Origin: Capra hircus
Lineage: Eukaryota > Chordata > Mammalia > Artiodactyla > Bovidae
Direction of reading: 5' to 3'
DNA: 64,000 bases
Assembly (NCBI RefSeq): GCF_001704415.2
Contig: NC_030822.1
Span: 48,849,345-48,913,344 of the forward strand
Shown: piece by piece, positions 14,101-23,262 of the stretch
Numbering within the stretch: the first letter of the stretch is position 1
Layout of the letters: every line of letters begins with the position of its first letter
Translations under genes and position numbers: made by a program
The notes under the pieces: model-generated
What the model saw: only the letters and a program-made list of their open reading frames with translations
Databases searched by the model: none
What the model was told of the DNA's origin: nothing

Positions 14101-17100
14101 AAGGAAAGCTGAACAGCATCTATGAGGCACTTGCCTTGCCATATGCTGGAAATTGTATCTTCCATGTTACTGATATTGAACTCAACTTTCAAACTAACTC
14201 TAAAGCAGCAGTTCCCAACCTTTTTGGCACCAGGGACTGGTTTCGTGGAAGATAATTTCTCCATGGAGGAGGGGGCAATGGTTTGGGGATGATTTAGGTG
14301 CATTACAATATTGTGTGCTCTATTATTATTACATCAGCTCCACCTCAGATCATCAGGCATTACATCCCAGAGGTTGGGTGGCCCTGCTCTAAAGGAAGAG
14401 TGGTTTTGCTCACTTGATGATGAGGGAGTAGAGGTTCAAGGTCACAGAGGTCCTCAAGACGGCATTGGTGCCCAGGTCTGTGGGCTTCTAAGCCCATGCT
14501 TGTATAACTGGGTCGGACTACCTAAGTGATGAGACCCCAGAAAATTCAGCTTTTCTGGCCTCTGTTTACAAAAAGGCTGACTCGTGTCTTCGAGTACCAT
14601 TGGTGGGGGGTGGGTCTCAGATTCTAAGAAAGAATGTTATATCCTCTGGAGCTCTTGTGAATTACAGATCTGCTCTTCCTGGGGAGTAGGCAAGCCCCTG
14701 GGGTGGAAGAGCTTCTCCATCAGAGGGTGGATGTTCTTGTATCTCTTCTGATTTAATATTCCATGGAGCGCTTTCCCTGGGCACATGTAAGAGTCTGTAA
14801 TTTCCCCAAATCATAACCCCCAGAGAATGAGAAACAATAGTTCTAAGCAGCTGCAAAGTTATCCTCCCAAAAAAGAAATTGATAGAAGAATAAATTGGTT
14901 CTACTGCTGATTTGGCACATTTATTGCCATTTGTTATTTTTTCAACTTTAATTCTTTTTCCTGAGGATGAAAAAATATCATAGACAAGTACAAAACATGT
15001 CTATGAACAGAAGAATACCATGGGGTTATAAAATATGAATAGCAAATTCAATGAATTTCACTATCATCTTAGCTGTTTAAAAAAAAGGAAAAAGAAATGA
15101 CTTTATTTCCTTGTGATAAATTTCAAGTATTAGGAAAAGCACATTGAAGAGGTCTGGGAATTAATTGTTACCCACTTTTTAGTTTGTTCCATTTTGAAGT
15201 CATTAATTTCAACCTAGCCTCCAGCAATAATCACCCCAAATTATTGTATTCATATATTGACTTTCATGGGAAAAGAGTTAGCTTGAGTCCTGATGGAAAA
15301 ATACTCATATCATCAGCCAATACTATAATGAACAACAAGGATTCAATAAAAAGAGATTGTTTTCAAAAAAAACCATTGAGGCATAGGCCAGAATTCTGCT
15401 TAGGCAGGTCGTTTGGGAATATTCTCATCTATAAAATCAACCCATGATTGGGTAATAAGGATAGTATTAGTAGAGATGCATTGAAATGACAGTGGAATTT
15501 CTTCTAAGGGTAAGCAACTCTTGAGCCAAGAATCTGCATCGAGACCAACTTGTATTGTATCATTCCATTGTATGAGTCTTGCTGTATCTCTAGCCCTTGT
15601 GCATGATCTTGCTTCCTACAGATTGAAGCTGCAAGAGGGCAGTGACTGTGCTTTATATTTATCTGCAATTCTTTCTTAACAGAAACTATCACAGTGTAAG
15701 CTTGGAAAGTAATGGTTTAATGCCAGCTTTCATGATGACACTGTAATACAGGCAATGGATAGCTATCTTTGCTCTCCTGTTGTTCATAAGAATATTGACA
15801 GAGAGGAGGAAAGTTACTACATAAATATATGATAGGATAAAACTAGTGTTAAGGAACATCCCCTGATTTCATCCTTCAGGCAAGAAGTTAACACTCAGAG
15901 GCTTTGCCAGTGTTCTTACCTTTGATAAAATGATTGTCTTAGACAGGAAGCCCACACTGGGGGAGAAGGGAGAGGCGAGATATATGTGCACTCTGTTTAT
16001 GGATAAATGTCTCCCATTTTAAAGGTCTTTTTCTTGGGAATGCATGCTTATGAATTAAATCATGTCATTTAATCCTTACAGTGTCTTAAAAATTGTATGA
16101 AAATGTAATATGGTGTTTTAGCATATGGCAAAGAATTCTATCTCCCAAGAGGAGTGTTTGCTCTTGCTGTTGCGATGTCAGAGTCAGGCTGCTGACCACA
16201 GATAGAGGTACCGAGTTCCAGATGGAAAGGACTGCATCTGAGGCTTAGAACACCAGTCATTTCCTCTGCTCTTGGCTCCTAGCCTTGCATTTGGCTTCCT
16301 AAGCCTGTTTCTCTTGCAATGTTGTCATGTAGAGTCCATGTTTGATTCAGAGACAGGAAATCATTGTAGAAAGGAAGACTAGCTCAGTGAGAAGCCACTG
16401 CACCACACGGCTTCAGCTGCAGTACTTAAAAATATTGGCTAATGTGTCTAAGTCATGTCAAAGAGTAGAAGAGAAGGACGGTGGTACCTAAGTTTTGATG
16501 CCACATCTTCTAAGAAAAAAGTTCCCCATGATGCTCTTGCTGCTATTGAAAACTACAGTGGAATTTGTCTTTAAAATCTTTTTTTCACCCAAGTTTAGAG
16601 TCAAACTTTCACCTTCTTTGTCAGAGAGGTTGGGTGTCGGGTATCTTCTTAGCTCACCACTTCCTCCCCTGCAGGCTCTAAAAACATTTACATTATATTC
16701 GTATTCACCTTAGCATTTCTAGCATAGACAGCAAGTGCCCTGTGCCTACTTGCTGGTTCTCTCTGTCAGCCTTCAGAGTTTCCTGATGTGACTCCCAAAT
16801 GCTGGTCTATCCCTGTGGTGTCTCTCCTAGGAGGTCACCACTTACTACTGGTAGGTCATGTTTATTGAGTGGATTATTGACTTCTGGGCTTGGTCATTAT
16901 CTCCATGACTGGGTTCATCCATCCATGTACCGCCATGTGTCATGAGGTCACTAGTTAAGTCAAAGGCTATAGATTGTGTCTGTGTGGTTGGTTTATATGT
17001 AGAAAGGGAACGTATGACCTTCACCATCATCTCCACCCCCCATCCCGTGAGCCAGTTGTCCTAGGAGTGGGATAGCTTCACACCAAAGCACACGTGACTG

Positions 17101-20100
17101 ACTCTGAAGCTGAAGGGCGAGCAGCAGTCATAACCACCTACCAGAGCACCTGTAGATAAAATTTGTGCAGTTCCTAAGAGTCCTTGGTTTTTCCCAAGGT
17201 TTGGGGAGTTGCAGTGTATCCACCCTACTATAGGTCGTCATGGCAGGCTGAAGAAAGGAAAGGATTCTTTTTCTTAGTAGCCCAATTATTGAATTGCAAC
17301 ACACACCACCTGCTCCATTCCAGCATGTCTTTGTGGTCATCACTGTCATCACAAGCCACTGCATGCCAGGTATCTGAGAGGCACCCCAGCCTCTTCCCTC
17401 TCCAAAACATCTCTTGAATCAATTCATTCCGTTTTTTCTTTTTTGCTACTATCACTGCCTCCATTGTTTTTCTCTTGGACCATTGCAGTAACCTCCTTCT
17501 AGCCTCTGCTTCCTCTAACTTAACCATTTGCATCTGCTTCAGCATTACAGTGAAAGGAAATTCCCTGGTGGTCCAGTGATTAGGACTCTGCACACTCACT
17601 ACCAAGGGCCCAAGCTCAATCTCTGGTCAGGGAACTAAGATTCCACATCCCACCAGCCATGGGATTTTGCAGTTCAGCCAAAAATTAAAATTAAAACTCA
17701 GATTCTTAAAAAAAATTACAAATAAAATATACAAATTCAATCGATCCCTTCATTAGAATATTTGCTGTGGCTCCCACTGCTTGTATGAATCAGGCCAGTA
17801 CTTCAGATACTTGGACCCTCTATCTTCTCCAGTTTATTTGCTGATACTCCCTTTCAGGTGCCCTATGTAAATGGCCACCTGCAAACTCCAGAAATTTTGG
17901 ACTCAATAAGATCCTTTGCTTTTGTCCACGCTGTTCTCAGCATCGAATGCCTTTCTTAGCTCCTTCAAGACTTAGGTCAAATTACACCACTTTTGTCAAA
18001 CCTACCCAACTCAACTGGCCCTTCGCCTCTCTTTCCCCTTCAGTGACCTCCTCTCTCCTCCAGATCCCCGAAGGCTTCAGATAGACTTCTCTTACAGCAC
18101 TTCACACATCACTTTTTCAGTTATGAGTATGTCTCTTGCAGATAGATTACAAACTCCTCATACAAAAGTTGTTTGTATTCCCAGGGCTGAGCACAATCTC
18201 AGATGTTAAGTATTTTTTCAATCAATGGCTAAATATGAGTAAATGTATATTCACTAATAAATATATTAATAGGATGCTCACTTTACATTAAATTATAAAG
18301 CCTGGAGCTAAGTTAGAATCAGAGACACAAGATGAGTTAAGTCTCAGATCAGAGCCTTATTTGTGTTCCTCTTTTGAGGTTAGCAGGCAAAACATGCTTG
18401 GATTCAGATCATTAAAAAAAGGCATCATTGTTATTCTTTAGATAGACTCAATAGAGAAGATTATGTGTGAAAATGAATCAAATTTTGTCAAAATTGAATG
18501 ATTTCCAGTATAGCTTTAAAGAATCTGTCTCAACATGTTGGTAAATGGATGACTCTTTCCTGGTCAAAGGAAGTATTGAGAGGACCTTACTCCATCTGCA
18601 ACTGGACTGTTTCATGCATCCCACTCTCCATGAAACAACCAGAATAGAGGGTGCAAATTGGTGGGGTTTCATCATCCACAGTATAGGAAAATGGGATGAA
18701 TTTTGAAAAATTCGCCATTGATCCTGTGTTTGACCCATCCTACGGGCTACCAGTGGAGAAGGCAATGGCAACCCACTCCAGTACTCTTGCCTGGAGAATC
18801 CCAGGGACGGAGGAGCCTGGTGGACTGCCATCTATGGGGTCGCACAGAGTCGGACATGACTGACGCGACTTAGCAGCAGCAGCAGCAGCAGGGGCTGCAA
18901 GTGGGAATCCTGAAAAGAGGGCAGGTTCCAAAATTATAGGTCCTTTTTTTTTTTTTTTTGGTCTGTAAGTTTTTGGCACCCATAGAAGTTGTGCAGTAAA
19001 AGAAGGTGTCATGATCTTCCCATAATTCAATTAGCTAAAAACAGCTGGCAATTTATGTTGCCCAAACTGATGATTTCCTGCCTTTTTGCTGATAAGAAAG
19101 CAGCGTGGTCAGCTCCTATCCTGTTTGGGACCCTGATGGGCATGAGTGAGATTAGGTTAGAGTGGGCTTCCCAGGTGGCTCAGGGGGTAAAGAACCCACC
19201 TGCAGTGCAGGAGACACAGGCAGACTCAGGTTCGATCCCCTGCTTGGGAAGATCTCCTGGAGGAGGGCACGGCAACCCACTTCAGTATTCTAGCCTGGAG
19301 AATCCCATAGACACAGGAGCCTGGTGAGCTCCAGTCCACAGGGTTGTAAAGAGTCAGACACGACTGAAGGGACTGAACACACAGCACACACACAGTGGGA
19401 AGTTGGTTCTCAGATACCGTTGACCCTAGGTGCCCTCTGGATAGCCCCCTTTGGGTGAGTTTTCAGTTGAGGATTTTTCAATAATGAATCTTCCATATTG
19501 TGCAAATCACTGGCTTTCAAGCTTTTGAACCACATCAAGAAACATAGTTTCTATCACAATCCAATTCATACACTCTCCCTGAAAACTTTCTTGAAATAGT
19601 ACTTCTACTATGTGCTTTGCTGATAGTTACATTGTTAGTTACTAGCAAGTTTTCTAACTTCTTGTAACCTCAATTTTATCATATATAAATTAGGGATATG
19701 AATACCTCTCTCATTTTTTTTTTTTGCTAGGATAAATGAAATTAACATAAAATACACAGCACTGTGCATGATGCAATAAATACATTTCTCCCCTTTCTTT
19801 ATAAACAGTACTTGAGTAATTTATATTCTAAAAGACTTATCTTAGGTTTACTTTAGGGCACGATTATTGTAGTTTTTATTAAAGCATTATTTCTGTGAGG
19901 TGTTTTTGAAAGGAAATGAGTACTGAAAAAGTGAAGGTCAGTTAAAGGCTTTAAATTTTGGAATAATAGAAAGCATTCTAATTTTAGCCACTTACCTGTC
20001 CTTTTTATGAATGCGTTAGCTCTTCTTCAAGGCACTTACTGAAGAAACTTATTTATTACCAAAATTGAATCTTTATTAAGTGCCTCAGGGTACAGGGACC

Positions 20101-21567
20101 AAAAAAGGGAGCACATATTGAAGTGTATAAAGTGGGAAATTGGAACACTGTGTAAAATAGGAAATCTAGTGTTTTTTTCTAATTTAATTTTTATTTTGTA
20201 TTAGAGTATAGTTGATTTACAATGTTATGTTGGTTTCAGGTGTACAGCAGAATGATTCAGTTATACATATTTATCAAATTCTTTCCCCCTATAGGTTATT
20301 ACAGAATATTGAGTAGTTAGTTCTCTGCGTTCTACAGTAGGTCCTTGTTGATACTCTGTTTTATATAAAGTAGTGTGAATATGTTAATCCCAAACTCCTA
20401 ATTCATTCATCCCCCTCCCTTTCCCCTTCGGTAGCCATAAGGAAATCTAGTTTTAAAAGATACATTCTCCAGATGCAGTTCTATGGTGAAGGAAGATTTA
20501 GGAGGAGAGATACTTCACTTGGAAGATAGCTATAGATTTGGTATTTGGAAACAAGAAGCACCCAGCAAGCAAGCAATGCTGTATATGTGTGATTTTCTTT
20601 GCAAGAAAATGATACAAGTTGCAATCAGAGATTCAGGGACAATACATCCTGCTCCCACTTTGGGGTAGGAATGATTTAACCTGTGCTAAGAACTATGTGT
20701 CTTTCTTTAATGTTCATAGTGCAACATTAGACTTAAGCATCCAAAATCACATTTTCAAATAATAAGGAAAGGTAAAGTGACTCAAAAAATAAGCACAAGG
20801 TTTTCATGGGAATCATGATTTCTGAACTAATTAAGGGTTGTCTAGCATTTTTCCATTTTCAAAGTACTTTTACAATTGAAATTTGATCCTTATAACAATA
20901 GGGTTTGGTAGATCAAACATCGTTATCATTTTAATTTCAACATGCAGAAACAGTTTCAGAGAAATTATTTGGCTCAGGCTTAAACAAGGAGGGTTTTTGT
21001 TGTTGTTGTTGCTTTTTTAAGCTTTTATTTTGTATTGGAGTATAGCCAATTAGCAATGTTGTGATAGTTTCACGTGGACAGCAAAGGGACTCAGCCATGC
21101 ATACACATGTATCCATTCCCCCCAAACCCCTCTCCCATCCAGGCTGCCACATAAGTTTGAGCAGCATTCCCTGTGCTGTACAGTAAGACCAAAGAGCAAA
21201 ATGGTTTTAAAATGCCAAACTGATGCTCTTTCAACTGGTATACCCTTAAAAGACAGTACACTTGTTAGTTACACTTTGCCATAACATGGATTCCACGGAG
21301 ACACACTACAATGACCCTTTCTATAGACCCTTTAACAACTGAACACGAGATTCAATTAATCCTGTAACATCCCTCCAATGTGTAATCGTAGTGGAATCTG
21401 AGAGATTTACGTGGAAAGTGAGAGATTTACCTGAGTTGCTTCTGCAGTCAGTCCTCTATGAGAACAGTGCCCAAACATTAGGTCAACTGAGCATCAAAAA
21501 AAGCACGAGCTGAGTCCTTACCTTGTAAGGGGAACCACGCCAGCAAGCTGCAGACTCTCCACCACAT
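1002..21567 (-). CDS. CRTAM: CRTAM, cytotoxic and regulatory T-cell molecule (5' seven coding exons; 3' end outside window)
   Basis: A type I membrane receptor of the nectin-like/Ig superfamily, known to be induced on activated CD8 T, NK and NKT cells and to bind CADM1 (Necl-2). Seven exons join in frame on the minus strand: 21522-21567, 13583-13726, 10490-10642, 8370-8513, 6800-6961, 3725-3805 and 1002-1079. They give 269 complete codons of a protein that is about 393 residues in human. All junctions have AG acceptors and GT donors, and all split a codon after its first base. The order is signal peptide, Ig V-type domain (cysteines in TLNC and YKC), Ig C-type domain (cysteines in LKC and ASC), then an acidic Ser/Thr-rich stalk. 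The transmembrane and cytoplasmic exons are not in bases 1-1001, so the gene continues off the left edge. The identification rests on motifs remembered from human CRTAM such as GKNST and GLQGRKLVAPFRF. Confidence 0.96.
1279..1480 (-). mobile_element. Bov-tA SINE
   Basis: Read on the minus strand, it has the tRNA-like head (CTCGTGGCTCAGATGGTAAA), then the Bov-A body with CACTCAGTTG near its end. It is complete or nearly so and sits in the CRTAM intron between exons 7 and 6. Confidence 0.88.
1498..1640 (-). mobile_element. MIR-like ancient SINE
   Basis: The motif series TGAACACTTTCTCTGTGCCAG ... TAAGTGGCAGAGCCA is the antisense reading of a MIR element. It is strongly diverged, so boundaries are approximate. 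Confidence 0.5.
2912..3222 (+). mobile_element. CHR-1-type tRNA-Glu SINE (cetartiodactyl)
   Basis: The head GTGGCTCAGTGGTTAAGAAT is followed by repeated CTACTGAGCCC/CCCAAGTGC blocks and the characteristic CAAGAGAAGCCACCGCAGTG, ending ACCCAGCACAGCCAAGTCAA. This long CHR form is known from cetaceans, hippo and ruminants. Confidence 0.8.
3471..3500 (+). repeat. Compound TG/GA microsatellite
   Basis: A (TG)n run changes into (GA)n, giving a short compound dinucleotide tract in a CRTAM intron. Confidence 0.8.
3725..3805 (-). CDS. CRTAM: CRTAM coding exon 6: membrane-proximal stalk
   Basis: The exon is 81 nt with acceptor CCTAG and donor GTAAGT. It encodes VTDQETTSAALETSS followed by LSSQDPQQPNST. 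The segment is Ser/Thr/Gln/Pro-rich and lacks Ig features, consistent with an O-glycosylated stalk. It matches the human segment ending SSQDPQQP. Phase 1-1. Confidence 0.93.
4150..4335 (+). mobile_element. MIR SINE
   Basis: The order GGCTTTGGAGTCAG, ACCAGGTCCCTAATCTCTC, then TTGTAAAATGGAGGTACTAA and GAGAATAAATGA follows the MIR consensus core and tail in the plus direction. Confidence 0.6.
4958..5133. repeat. AT/TG-rich microsatellite with strong self-complementarity
   Basis: Alternating TATATA, CATACATA, GTGTATGTATA and CACACACA blocks include facing inverted copies: GTGTATGTATATATATA near 5061-5077 and its partner near 5093-5114. A cruciform is possible. It lies in the CRTAM intron between exons 6 and 5. 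Confidence 0.8.
5730..5842 (-). mobile_element. Bov-A monomer fragment
   Basis: It contains CTCGTGTCCAACTCTTTGGG, GCCAGGCTCCTCTGTCCA and GAGTGGGTTGCCATGCCC, all antisense to the Bov-A body. The tRNA-like part is absent. Confidence 0.82.
6098..6292 (-). mobile_element. CHR-2-type SINE
   Basis: The antisense head is CCACCGGGGAAGCCCC with ACCAGGGATTGAACCTGCAC. The tail region reads AAGTCTTTATTGAATTTGTT. It lies in the CRTAM intron upstream of exon 6. Confidence 0.82.
6800..6961 (-). CDS. CRTAM: CRTAM coding exon 5: second half of the C-type Ig domain
   Basis: The exon is 162 nt with acceptor TCACAG and donor GTAAGA. It reads HHEYETDGKKCNSTSTL, YGKNSTASCIIRH and GLQGRKLVAPFRFADL. Two potential N-glycosylation sequons (NST) are visible. 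The cysteine in ASC closes the domain disulfide. Phase 1-1. Confidence 0.96.
7528..7711 (-). mobile_element. CHR-2-type SINE
   Basis: ATTTATTTGGCTGTGCCAGG at one end and CCACCAGGGAAGTCCT at the other are the antisense tail and head of a CHR SINE. Confidence 0.82.
7796..7955 (-). mobile_element. BovB 3'-end fragment, copy 1
   Basis: It matches the antisense of the last part of BovB: GAGTCGTGTCTGACTCTTTG, CCAGAGTTTGCCCACGCTCA and ATCCAACCATCTTATCCTCT. The sequence beyond is missing (5' truncation). Confidence 0.8.
7980..8095 (-). mobile_element. BovB 3'-end fragment, copy 2
   Basis: A second 3' end in the same orientation begins 25 bases after copy 1: TTCAGTCACTCAGTTGTGTC ... CTCATGTCCATTGAGTCTAT. 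It is shorter and has different substitutions, so the pair could be separate insertions or an old duplication. Confidence 0.78.
8370..8513 (-). CDS. CRTAM: CRTAM coding exon 4: first half of the second (C-type) Ig domain
   Basis: The exon is 144 nt with acceptor TTCTAG and donor GTAAGT. It encodes the linker after the V domain and then NGEEHVVLKCSTMR (B-strand cysteine) and PPPRITWLLGNGMEL (C-strand tryptophan). The match to human CRTAM is very close. Phase 1-1. Confidence 0.96.
8825..8945 (+). mobile_element. MIR SINE fragment
   Basis: TCTGTCACCAACTATTTGTA, ACTTGGATAAGTCCCACAAC and ATCAGTTTCCTTGTCTGAGT follow the MIR core in plus orientation, diverged. Confidence 0.6.
9086..9317 (+). mobile_element. 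Bov-A2 SINE (dimeric)
   Basis: Two Bov-A units are joined by the linker CTTCACTTTCACTTTTCACT. The second unit ends GACTGAAGCGACTTAGCAGC with a short AGC tail. It is in the CRTAM intron between exons 4 and 3. Confidence 0.9.
10125..10220 (+). mobile_element. L2/MIR-like ancient repeat
   Basis: AACTCCTTGTGGGCAGAGAT followed by CCCAGTACAGTGCCTGGCAC is the conserved 3' end seen in L2-type elements. Boundaries are approximate. Confidence 0.5.
10490..10642 (-). CDS. CRTAM: CRTAM coding exon 3: second half of the Ig V-type domain
   Basis: The exon is 153 nt with acceptor TACAG and donor GTAGGT. It reads ALKSSKYQLLHH, then the F-strand signature DEGVYKCLHY whose cysteine pairs with that of exon 2, and ends KEVKVIVL. 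The pattern D-x-G-x-Y-x-C is the usual V-set motif. Phase 1-1. Inverted Bov-A-type SINEs lie on both sides (9086-9317 and 12012-12223). Confidence 0.96.
11628..11732. mobile_element. MER-type DNA transposon fragment (family not assigned)
   Basis: CTCAGCCTCAGCACTACTGA followed by ATTTGGGTCCATAATTCT and GCATGTTTAGCAGCGTCTCT resembles a common mammalian non-autonomous hAT element. It is cut off by the Bov-A unit that starts at about 11733. Confidence 0.5.
11733..11850 (+). mobile_element. Bov-A monomer
   Basis: GGCAACCCGCTCCAGTACTC through CACAACTGAGCGACTTCACT is a Bov-A body without the tRNA-like head, ending at the dimer linker. It faces the opposite-strand Bov-tA at 12012-12223. Confidence 0.85.
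12012..12223 (-). mobile_element. Bov-tA SINE
   Basis: A full antisense element runs from TTGCTCGGTTGTGTCTGACT to the tRNA-like head TGAGCCACCAGGGAAGCCC. It lies in the CRTAM intron between exons 3 and 2 and is inverted relative to the Bov-A about 160 bp away. Confidence 0.9.
12531..12725 (+). mobile_element. CHR-2-type SINE
   Basis: The head GACTTCCCTGGTGGTCCAGT, a GGTCAGGGAGCTAAAATCCC block and a tail ACAAATTCAATAAAGACTTT ending in an A run identify it. Confidence 0.87.
13583..13726 (-). CDS. CRTAM: CRTAM coding exon 2: first half of the Ig V-type domain
   Basis: The exon is 144 nt with acceptor CCACAG and donor GTAAGT. The translation begins EAFRTNHMETV and contains EEGQTLTLNC, the B-strand cysteine, and SLQWLAPSG, the C-strand tryptophan, ending in FFNEQP. 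These positions align with human CRTAM. The exon is phase 1-1, so its loss would keep the reading frame but would destroy the V domain. Confidence 0.95.
13840..13973 (+). mobile_element. Bov-A2 second monomer
   Basis: GGAGAAGGAAATGGCACCCC to GACTTAGCAGCAGCAGC. It carries the AGCAGC tail of Bov-A2 but lacks the first monomer. It starts about 115 bp upstream of CRTAM exon 2. Confidence 0.87.
14209..14395 (+). mobile_element. MER1/Charlie-like hAT element
   Basis: TTCCCAACCTTTTTGGCACC, ACTGGTTTCGTGGAAGATAA, then CCACCTCAGATCATCAGGCA fit a common mammalian hAT-Charlie repeat that I place near MER1; the exact subfamily is uncertain. The middle of the element appears deleted. Confidence 0.6.
14396..17552. 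other. CRTAM intron 1, repeat-poor stretch
   Basis: About 3.1 kb within the first CRTAM intron where I recognise no Bov-tA, Bov-A2, BovB or CHR element and no exon. The surrounding introns carry a young SINE every 1-2 kb. Small open frames here show no family signature. Confidence 0.55.
17553..17735 (+). mobile_element. CHR-2-type SINE
   Basis: TTCCCTGGTGGTCCAGTGAT and GGTCAGGGAACTAAGATTCC, followed by GCAGTTCAGCCAAAAATTAA and an A-rich tail. Confidence 0.84.
17810..18240 (+). mobile_element. L2-like LINE fragment
   Basis: CTTCAAGACTTAGGTCAAAT, CTTACAGCACTTCACACATC and CAAACTCCTCATACAAAAGT keep the order of an L2 3' end. It is old and diverged. Confidence 0.45.
18752..18892 (+). mobile_element. 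Bov-A2 second monomer with AGC tail
   Basis: GTGGAGAAGGCAATGGCAAC to GACTTAGCAGCAGCAGC. The AGC tail has about six units. Confidence 0.88.
19164..19392 (+). mobile_element. Bov-tA SINE
   Basis: The head GGGCTTCCCAGGTGGCTCAG, body GGCAACCCACTTCAGTATTC and end GACACGACTGAAGGGACTGA, followed by a short ACAC tail. Confidence 0.9.
20172..20441 (-). mobile_element. L1 3'-region fragment
   Basis: AGAGTATAGTTGATTTACAA, GGTTATTACAGAATATTGAG and CTACAGTAGGTCCTTGTTGA are the antisense of the cetartiodactyl L1 3' region. Confidence 0.75.
20870..20985 (-). mobile_element. MIR-like ancient SINE
   Basis: ATTTGATCCTTATAACAATA, then a diverged CAGAAACAGTTTCAGAGAAA, gives the MIR reading on the minus strand. 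It is cut by the L1 starting near 21000. Confidence 0.4.
21000..21186 (-). mobile_element. L1 3'-end fragment
   Basis: TTTTGTATTGGAGTATAGCC, GGACTCAGCCATGCATACAC and TCCCTGTGCTGTACAGTAAG. It ends about 340 bp downstream of CRTAM exon 1, in intron 1. Confidence 0.72.
21522..21567 (-). CDS. CRTAM: CRTAM coding exon 1: start codon and signal peptide
   Basis: The ATG is at 21565-21567 and 15 codons follow (MWWRVCSLLAWFPLQ), plus the first base of a Glu codon. The donor GTAAGG follows directly. The tryptophan/leucine-rich stretch is the hydrophobic signal sequence and ends close to the exon junction, as in human CRTAM. No other in-frame ATG lies nearby, and the MWWRV opening matches the family, which fixes the start. 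Confidence 0.94.
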
Positions 21568-21690
21568 GCTGTGCTCGGCTGTTGCCACCCTTGTCGACTT
21601 CCTCTGGATTCTGAAATAAATAGAGCAGAGTGGTTTCTCTTGAGAGGGGGAGGCAGTGGCTCTGTGACCTCATGTCACGCCTCCTCCCTT
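21568..21690 (-). promoter_or_regulatory. CRTAM: Putative CRTAM 5' UTR and core promoter
   Basis: Immediately upstream of the start codon on the minus strand is a short leader, then a TATA-like CTATTTATTTC at 21613-21623, which would put transcription start near 21585-21595. Further upstream is a palindromic element, TGACATGAGGTCA on the minus strand (21665-21677), resembling CRE/AP-1/ATF or nuclear-receptor half-site arrangements. The sequence motifs are visible; their use as a promoter is inferred. There is no CpG-island character, which fits an inducible lymphocyte gene. Confidence 0.5.
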
Positions 21691-22069
21691 GGCTCTGGAA
21701 GCCCCCTTTTAGTTAGCTGCCCTCAAAATACCTCCAGGTGGAACATTTAGGGGACCACATGTGTCACCCCGGTGGTGGAGAGGGGTGAGTGATGTGTTGG
21801 TGGCACAGATCTTTCTACCGCACGTGGGTAGTCCTTATAAGTCAACGAGTTGGAGGGCTTTTGGAGAGCGAGGAGGTGGGAGAGAAATGAAAAGGTTCCT
21901 GTGTAGTGATGTCAACTTCTTTTCACTTTTCTAGTTTATTAAACAATTTAAATCAGGCAAGTTTTGCTGAACCCTTGTGAATATGTTTTAACTCTGGCAA
22001 CAATTTCCTGTAGTTATCAGGGGGCAGAATTCACTAATTCATATATTTGCTCATTTAAAAAATCTATGT

Positions 22070-22130
22070 ATCCCTCCACCTACCCACCCACCCATCCTCC
22101 CTTCCATCATTCATCCACCATCCATACCTA
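22070..22130 (+). repeat. CCAY-rich low-complexity tract
   Basis: TCCACCTACCCACCCACCCA runs into CATCCTCCCTTCCATCATTC, a degenerate tetranucleotide repeat upstream of CRTAM. Confidence 0.65.
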
Positions 22131-22584
22131 GCCATCTTTTTAAGTACTGCTCTAAGATATGACCAGATATGAAAGATAAAGCCTTGTGTTTAAGGAGAAT
22201 ATGATCTAGTGGGGGTGATGATATGCAATTTTGGTATTTGATTTTCATTAACTGGATGAATTGAGATAGGCTTTATTTCATTTTTTCAGGGACACACAGC
22301 ACAATGCAAATAGACTTATGTTTAGAAAATAGATTAGTCTGCAATGTTTAGAGAATTGTAAAGGAAATAATATTTACTGGTTCTAGTTGAAATTAATGTT
22401 AATATTCTTAAATGTATTGATAGTTTAGGTTGGGAACATTATATCCATCAAAAACATCTTTCAAATGTTTCCCCTAATTTAACAGATAGAAAGAGAATAA
22501 AAATAAAGAAAATTGAGTTTGCTTGGAGTTTAGTAGGATATAATGTCCTGTTTCTTAAATTGTTTGAAGATTTAAATGTCTTGG

Positions 22585-22700
22585 GCCCCCAGCTAAGAAA
22601 TGCAGACTGGTAGGGTCCACTCCAGACTGATTAATGAGAATTTCACTGGAATGAGTAGCTGCTGGTATGTTTAACAAGGTCTCCAGGTATCAGAAGGCAA
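22585..22700 (+). mobile_element. MER5A-like hAT fragment
   Basis: GGGCCCCCAGCTAAGAAATG, GAGAATTTCACTGGAATGAG and AACAAGGTCTCCAGGTATC keep the spacing of the MER5A type. It is diverged. Confidence 0.45.
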
Positions 22701-22872
22701 GCGTGAGCTTTCTGCACTGATGGTGAGAGTTTTCTGGAATTGAAACCAAGAGATATGGGAAGTAGCCCTGTCTCTGCCACTAGCTGGTGTGACTAGGACC
22801 ATAGAAGTTTCTCCTTGTTGAATATATTGAAATGTATGGGCTTGCTTCTAGAAGTGGGGAATCAGTAGGTCG

Positions 22873-23262
22873 CATTGTTGTTCAGTTGCTAAGTCGTGTC
22901 CGACTGTTCGTAACCCCATGGACTGCAGCACACTAGGCTTCCCTGTCCCTCACGGTCTCCCAGAGTTTGCCCGAGTTCATGTCCATTGAGTCAGTGAGGC
23001 TATCCAACCATCTCATCCTCTGCCTCCCTCTTCTTCTTCCTTTACCCTCCGTCTTTCCCAGCATCAGGGTCTTTTCCAATGAGTCGGCTCTTTGCATCAG
23101 GTGGCCTAAGTACTAGAGCTTCAGCATCAGTCCTTCCAGTGAGTATTCAGGGTTGATTTCCTTTTGGATTGACCAGTTTGATCTCCTTGCTGTCCAAGGG
23201 ACTTTCAAGATCTTCTCCAGCACCGCAGTTCGAAAGCAGCAGTTCTTTGGTGCTCAGGTTGC
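22873..23262 (-). mobile_element. BovB LINE 3' fragment
   Basis: Antisense BovB from TTGTTCAGTTGCTAAGTCGT through GTCTTTTCCAATGAGTCGGC to CAGCAGTTCTTTGGTGCTCA. The coding frame is broken and the element is 5' truncated. It is among the more diverged BovB copies here. Confidence 0.85.
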
